This document shows, piece by piece, positions 60,239 through 64,000 of a stretch of 64,000 nucleotides of DNA (its first letter is position 1; each line of letters starts with the position of its first letter). The DNA comes from JACSRF01 sp964504445 (GTDB taxonomy: Bacteria > Chloroflexota > Anaerolineae > Promineifilales > Promineifilaceae). Location: contig CAZDEO010000007.1 in the NCBI GenBank assembly GCA_964504445.1, positions 33,047 through 97,046 of the forward strand, written 5' to 3'. The notes below the pieces were generated by a model. It was not told the DNA's origin, did not search any database, and saw only the letters and a program-made list of their open reading frames with translations. The position numbers and the translations under genes were made by a program.

Positions 60239-62038
60239 ATGACTAATCGTACTGTTTACATCAACAACCAGCGCGTGTTGCTACAACCGGCCCAGCTCAT
60301 TCAGGCGGGTGGGGAGGGGATGGTGTTTGGCGTGGGGGCAACGGCCGTCAAACTGTACCATGCGCCTCAGCCCCAGCACGTCGCCAAGCTCATGCACCTG
60401 TGCCAGAGCGGGCTGGCGGCGCGGCTGCCCGCTGGCTTGCTGGCTCCCCAAGCCTTAGCCACCGACCGCCAGCAGCGCGTCGTGGGTTTCCAGATGGTGC
60501 GGTTGCCGGGTGGCGCTGTTCCGCTAAAAAAGTTTGCCATGCCCCTTTTCTGGCAAAAAAACAATCTGGCTGTGGCCGATGTGCTGGCCCTATTTTTGCA
60601 GATGCACCAAACCCTGGCCCAGTTGCACCGTCTGGGGGTGGTGGTGGGTGATCTCAACGACCAGAATGTCCACGTTGTGCCCGCTAATTTGCGCCACGCA
60701 TTTTGGTTGGACGTAGATAGCTACCAGATTGACCCATACCCTTGCCCGGTGGCGGCGCTGCCCTTTTTGGACCCTGAGCTGTACGGGGTGGCTGATTTTG
60801 GGCAACGGCCGTCCTTTACGCCTGATACCGATTGGTATGCTTACTTTGTGCTGCTGCTTAAAAGTGTCTTGCATGCCCATCCCTATGGGGGCACGCATCC
60901 GCAGCACAAATCGCTGCAGGCGCGGGCACAGGCGGGCGTTACCCTGGCTGATGGCAGCGTGACATACCCCCATAACGCCCGCCCTCTGGAAACCCTTTCA
61001 GATGAGCTGCTGCACCATTTGCACGGGGTGTTTGCGCGGGGGCAGCGCGGCGTTTTCCCTGCCCACCTGCTCGCTCAGTACGCCGCCGATCTGACCACCT
61101 GCACCCATTGTGGAATGGCTTACCCCCGCCAGCGGGCGGGCTGCCCGGCCTGCCGCCGCCCCACACCGCTGCCGCCGCCTTTGGCAACAGGCGCGCTGCG
61201 CCAGCTTTTGCGGGTGGATGGGGTGCTGGAATATGTGCGTATTTTGGGCAACGGCCGTATTCTTGCCATCAGCCATCACCAAAACAGCTACACGCTGCAC
61301 CGCCTGGGCATTGGCGGCATGGTGAAGAGTGCGCCGCTGTTTAACGGCCGTACTGGGTACCGCTTTGCCCTCTTCCAGCCTGCGGGTACTGGGCCGGTGC
61401 TGGCGGTGAATCCACCCGGGGGCGCACAACTGCTACTGTTGGACATGGAGGGCGCGCCGCTGCGCAGGCTGGCGCTGCTGGAGACGGGGTTTTTTCGGGA
61501 AACGGCCGTTTTTGCCGCCACGCCCGCCCATCTCTTCCGTATTGCCGGAAGCTGGATGATGCGTGGCACGTTGCGCGACGGCCTCTACGTGGAAGATGCC
61601 GTGGCCACCGCCCACCAAAACCAGACCCACTTTTGGGCTTCCCCCTATGCCGAGATGGTAGCCGGATATCATCGCATTTTTGCGGAAGTGCGCACCTTTT
61701 TGTGGCATAAGGGGGCCAGCTACGACGTGACGCTGCCGTCATTACAGGTGGGAGAAAGGGTGGCGGAGATGGGGGTGGTTTTTGCTCCTGGTGGGGTGGC
61801 TTTCTGGCGCAAGCTGCACGGCCGGGAACAGGTACGCGTTGCGCGAGGCGAAAGTTTTGTGGTAAATGGGTGGGGGGAGGTGGTACAACAAATGGGGCAA
61901 GCGGGGCCGTTTAGCCTGTTGCCGCCGGAGATTGAGTTGGATGGAGTAACGGCCGTGCACCACCATCCCCAGGGCTTTCTGCTGCAAAAAGCCAACCGCC
62001 TCATGTTTATCTCTGTTGATCCGTCCATTGCCCCTTGA
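60239..62038 (+). CDS. Protein-kinase-like protein with zinc ribbon and propeller-like tail
   Basis: 599 residues. A kinase-like N-terminal half: glycine loop GGEG (24-27), Lys K38 (AVKLY), catalytic loop GDLNDQN (D138, N143) and DVD (158-160) in place of DFG. The DTDWYAYFVLLLKSVLHAHPYGG segment fits kinases linked with TerY-like VWA proteins. A zinc ribbon follows with C288, C291, C302 and C305. The C-terminal 290 residues are beta-rich, possibly a propeller, of unknown role. It lies 32 bases after the PP2C gene and probably opposes its action. Confidence 0.78.
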   Translation: MTNRTVYINNQRVLLQPAQLIQAGGEGMVFGVGATAVKLYHAPQPQHVAKLMHLCQSGLAARLPAGLLAPQALATDRQQRVVGFQMVRLPGGAVPLKKFAMPLFWQKNNLAVADVLALFLQMHQTLAQLHRLGVVVGDLNDQNVHVVPANLRHAFWLDVDSYQIDPYPCPVAALPFLDPELYGVADFGQRPSFTPDTDWYAYFVLLLKSVLHAHPYGGTHPQHKSLQARAQAGVTLADGSVTYPHNARPLETLSDELLHHLHGVFARGQRGVFPAHLLAQYAADLTTCTHCGMAYPRQRAGCPACRRPTPLPPPLATGALRQLLRVDGVLEYVRILGNGRILAISHHQNSYTLHRLGIGGMVKSAPLFNGRTGYRFALFQPAGTGPVLAVNPPGGAQLLLLDMEGAPLRRLALLETGFFRETAVFAATPAHLFRIAGSWMMRGTLRDGLYVEDAVATAHQNQTHFWASPYAEMVAGYHRIFAEVRTFLWHKGASYDVTLPSLQVGERVAEMGVVFAPGGVAFWRKLHGREQVRVARGESFVVNGWGEVVQQMGQAGPFSLLPPEIELDGVTAVHHHPQGFLLQKANRLMFISVDPSIAP

Positions 62039-62063
62039 CAAAGTGTAATAATGACACTATACT
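62035..62063 (+). promoter_or_regulatory. Promoter of the nicotinamidase-VWA operon
   Basis: TTGACA (62035-62040) overlaps the stop codon of the kinase gene. Spacer 17 bases, then TATACT (62058-62063). A second possible promoter is the extended -10 TGG-TATCAT at 62107-62115. Confidence 0.83.
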
Positions 62064-62090
62064 GTGGGTAATTAGTGTTAATAATACACT
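62042..62090. promoter_or_regulatory. Two AGTGT-N7-ACACT operators of the nicotinamidase-VWA operon
   Basis: AGTGT-N7-ACACT at 62042-62058 (promoter spacer) and 62074-62090, 32 bases apart. The arms match the PP2C operators base for base. Confidence 0.85.
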
Positions 62091-62142
62091 ATATGGCAAA
62101 GCAAAATGGTATCATGCGTGTAAATTTTGAAAGGAGAACCCC

Positions 62143-63072
62143 ATGAATAATTTTCCCGGTTTTTACAACCCCCGTCGCGTTGGCAGCTTGTTTTACCCCG
62201 ATTACGGCGCTATTGCGGCCGAGGCCAGCGCCGCTAATCTGGCCCCGGCCACCCAGGACAAGGAAAACATCCACCTGGTCATCATTGACATGCAGGTTGA
62301 TTTTTGCCACGCTGATGGCAGCCTACACGTGCCCGGCTCCGTAGGCGACATCCAGCGCCTCATTGAATTCATCTACACCCACGCCGGGCGCATCACCAAC
62401 ATCACCTGCTCGCTGGATTCCCATTTACCCCATCAAATTTTCCACCCCGCCTGGTGGGTCGATGAGCAGGGCAACCATCCTGCGCCCTTTACGCTCATCA
62501 CCTACGAAGACATTAAAGGGGGCAAATGGCGGCCCCTGGTAGATCCCGTCTGGTCCACCAAATACGTCAAGCAGCTAGAGGAAGGGGCCAAAAAGGTGCT
62601 CACCATTTGGCCTTACCACGTCATGATTGGCAGCGTGGGCAATGCTCTGGACCCAGAACTCTTTTCCGCCATCTTGTGGCACAGCCTGGCCCGCAAAACC
62701 CAGCCCACCTGGTTGACCAAAGGCACCGTGCCCCAAACCGAGCATTACTCCATCATCCAGCCTGAAATTCCCGTGACCAGCCATCCCTTAGGGGGCAAAA
62801 ACAAGGCGTTCTTGGACACCCTGGCCGGCGCAGACGTGATTCTGATTGCCGGGGAAGCAGAAAGCCACTGCGTGCTGGAGACGGTGGAAGACCTGGTGGA
62901 AGATTTTGGCAGCAAGCCGGAGCAACTGCAGAAAATCTACTTCTTGCGCGACTGCACCTCTCCGGTTGTACACCCAGACGTGGACTTTCATGCCATCGCC
63001 CTTAAGCAGTTCGCCGCGTTTGAGAAGCAAGGGGTGAACTTCATCAATAGCACCGATCCCTTACCCTTTTAA
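62143..63072 (+). CDS. Nicotinamidase/isochorismatase-like cysteine hydrolase
   Basis: 309 residues, against about 180-220 for PncA. Catalytic set: D49 (IIDMQVDF), K193 (LTKGTVPQ) and C243 (ESHCVLE). The DSHLPHQIFH segment would bind metal, as in nicotinamidases. The first 40 residues and an insertion around 105-185 are additional. It probably converts nicotinamide to nicotinate or hydrolyses a similar amide. SD AAAGGAG. The regulatory site upstream and the VWA gene 40 bases downstream place it in the same regulon as PP2C and kinase. Confidence 0.82.
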   Translation: MNNFPGFYNPRRVGSLFYPDYGAIAAEASAANLAPATQDKENIHLVIIDMQVDFCHADGSLHVPGSVGDIQRLIEFIYTHAGRITNITCSLDSHLPHQIFHPAWWVDEQGNHPAPFTLITYEDIKGGKWRPLVDPVWSTKYVKQLEEGAKKVLTIWPYHVMIGSVGNALDPELFSAILWHSLARKTQPTWLTKGTVPQTEHYSIIQPEIPVTSHPLGGKNKAFLDTLAGADVILIAGEAESHCVLETVEDLVEDFGSKPEQLQKIYFLRDCTSPVVHPDVDFHAIALKQFAAFEKQGVNFINSTDPLPF

Positions 63073-63112
63073 TCAACGTACCAACTATCCAACCAACCCG
63101 CGGAGGTAGAAC

Positions 63113-63916
63113 ATGAGCAACAACGGACTTGGCAATTTAGACGAATTATTTCAATCGGCGCAGGAGGATGGGCTGACCGAGGATACGCTGAACTTGGTCA
63201 TCTCTAACCTGAATGGGCCGACGATGATGGGGCCAGTAGGCGTTGCGCTGGATGAGCTGGCAACCAACGAGGTAATGCTGGCCATGAACATCATGGATAT
63301 GAGCGGTTCCATGTCCCCTTATGCGGCCGATTTGATGCGTGCTTACAATGACCATTATTTAGCCGCTTTGGAGGGGTCGGCAGCGGCGGAAGACATTTTG
63401 GTGAGCACCATTTTGTTTGACAGTGACGTGCATTTGCTGCATGGGTACGTCAATTTGCAGGATGCGCCACGCCTGACGCCTCAGGAGTATGCCCCTTATG
63501 GCGCAACGGCGCTGTATGACGCTGTAGCCGGTGGGTTGACGAATATGGTGCTGTACGCGCAGCAGTTGCGCCAAAGCGGCGTGATGGTGCGGTGTATTGT
63601 CGTCGTTTACTCCGATGGGGAGGATAACTCTTCTAAGCAGCGGGCGCGGGACATTAAGCGTACGGCACAGGAGTTGCTGAAGCAGGAGATTTACACCCTG
63701 GCCTTTGTGGGATTTGCGGCAGGCCAGCAGCCAATGGGCTTTCGTGCGGGGAACCAGCCAGACCCGGTGCAGCAGATGGCAGAGGAGATTGGTTTTCCGG
63801 AGGCGCTGCGGGCGGGGTTAAGCGCGGCGGAACTGCGGCGCATTTTTCACCTGGCGTCACTGTCTACGGTGCGGGTTAGCCAGGGTAGGGCGGTTCCGGT
63901 GGGGGTGTTTGCCTAG
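63113..63916 (+). CDS. VWA-domain protein (TerY-like)
   Basis: 267 residues. A full MIDAS is present: D62-x-S64-x-S66 (DMSGS), T132 (GATALYD) and D168 (SDGED). The protein is cytoplasmic, with no signal or TM. Such proteins bind a partner through a metal ion. In Ter-type systems, VWA, PP2C and kinase work together. SD GCGGAGG is strong. The last 70 residues are helical. The window ends 84 bases downstream. Confidence 0.88.
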   Translation: MSNNGLGNLDELFQSAQEDGLTEDTLNLVISNLNGPTMMGPVGVALDELATNEVMLAMNIMDMSGSMSPYAADLMRAYNDHYLAALEGSAAAEDILVSTILFDSDVHLLHGYVNLQDAPRLTPQEYAPYGATALYDAVAGGLTNMVLYAQQLRQSGVMVRCIVVVYSDGEDNSSKQRARDIKRTAQELLKQEIYTLAFVGFAAGQQPMGFRAGNQPDPVQQMAEEIGFPEALRAGLSAAELRRIFHLASLSTVRVSQGRAVPVGVFA

Positions 63917-63953
63917 CGGGGTTTTCTGGCGGGGCTGGGGGTAGAAATTGAAA

Positions 63954-63996
63954 GCTGGAGATTGGAGACTGCTCTCTAATCTCCAGCCTTTATTTT
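63954..63996 (+). terminator. Terminator-like inverted repeat after the VWA gene
   Basis: GCTGGAGATTGGAGA (63954-63968) and TCTCTAATCTCCAGC (63973-63987) pair with one mismatch, followed by CTTTATTTTT. It belongs to the GGAGA/TCTCC repeat family of 31739 and 47304. Confidence 0.65.
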
Positions 63997-64000
63997 TGGG

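Overview
The window reads as one chromosomal segment of a G+C-rich bacterium, most likely a member of the Chloroflexota (Anaerolineae/Ardenticatenia-like). This is inferred from gene style: secreted proteins with Thr/Pro stalks, very large STAND-type ATPases, a SARP-like regulator, Tad/Flp pilin-like proteins and a fused 2-oxoacid dehydrogenase E1. No rRNA or other marker proves it. Housekeeping genes (tmk, gmk, pyrG, uvrC, a tRNA-Leu) are interleaved with surface and signalling genes. There is no phage, IS element, CRISPR array or integration site.

Layout. 1-3.4 kb: R3H-domain ATPase (cut by the window edge), tmk, an FmdB-type zinc ribbon and gmk. 3.4-9.7 kb: a two-gene signalling unit, a STAND ATPase with an OmpR-type DNA-binding domain followed by a giant propeller-TM-STAND ATPase. 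9.9-16.1 kb: a UvrD-like helicase, a pentaheme cytochrome and a wall-anchored glycosidase. 16.2-26.2 kb: a six-gene minus-strand operon of Tad/Flp-type pilin-like and TadE/TadG-like surface proteins. 26.4-31.7 kb: a SARP-STAND regulator, a polytopic membrane STAND ATPase and a secreted two-repeat protein. 31.8-41 kb: fused E1 alpha/beta, a propeller/LamG-like protein, an M23 peptidase, a Uma2 protein, pyrG and a roadblock protein. 41.5-56.5 kb: membrane glycosyltransferases, a LysM glycosidase, a CBS protein, ferredoxin-NADP reductase, a two-domain RNase H, a cNMP-binding protein, tRNA-Leu(CAG), a repeat-helix membrane protein and an SGNH hydrolase. 56.6-59.3 kb: an RHH/PIN toxin-antitoxin pair and uvrC. 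59.4-64 kb: PP2C phosphatase, kinase-like protein with zinc ribbon, nicotinamidase-like hydrolase and VWA protein, in two transcription units that share the same operator.

Two signals stand out. (1) The palindrome ACGGCCGT occurs about 96 times in 64 kb by hand count, in genes and spacers on both sides of every region. This is tens of times more than base composition predicts and resembles the HIP1 palindrome of cyanobacteria. (2) The last two operons (PP2C-kinase, nicotinamidase-VWA) each have a near-consensus promoter carrying two copies of AGTGT-N7-ACACT. This suggests one repressor, possibly an NAD-sensing one, controls a phosphorylation/VWA/NAD module.

Other recurring features are four STAND ATPases with different input and output modules, period-7 CCG/CGG tandem repeats between genes, phrase-like inverted repeats that in several places lie in frame inside genes, an unassigned 88-residue domain bounded by PNC and PC, and a short C-terminal aromatic-LP-hydrophobic-basic ending on three exported proteins.
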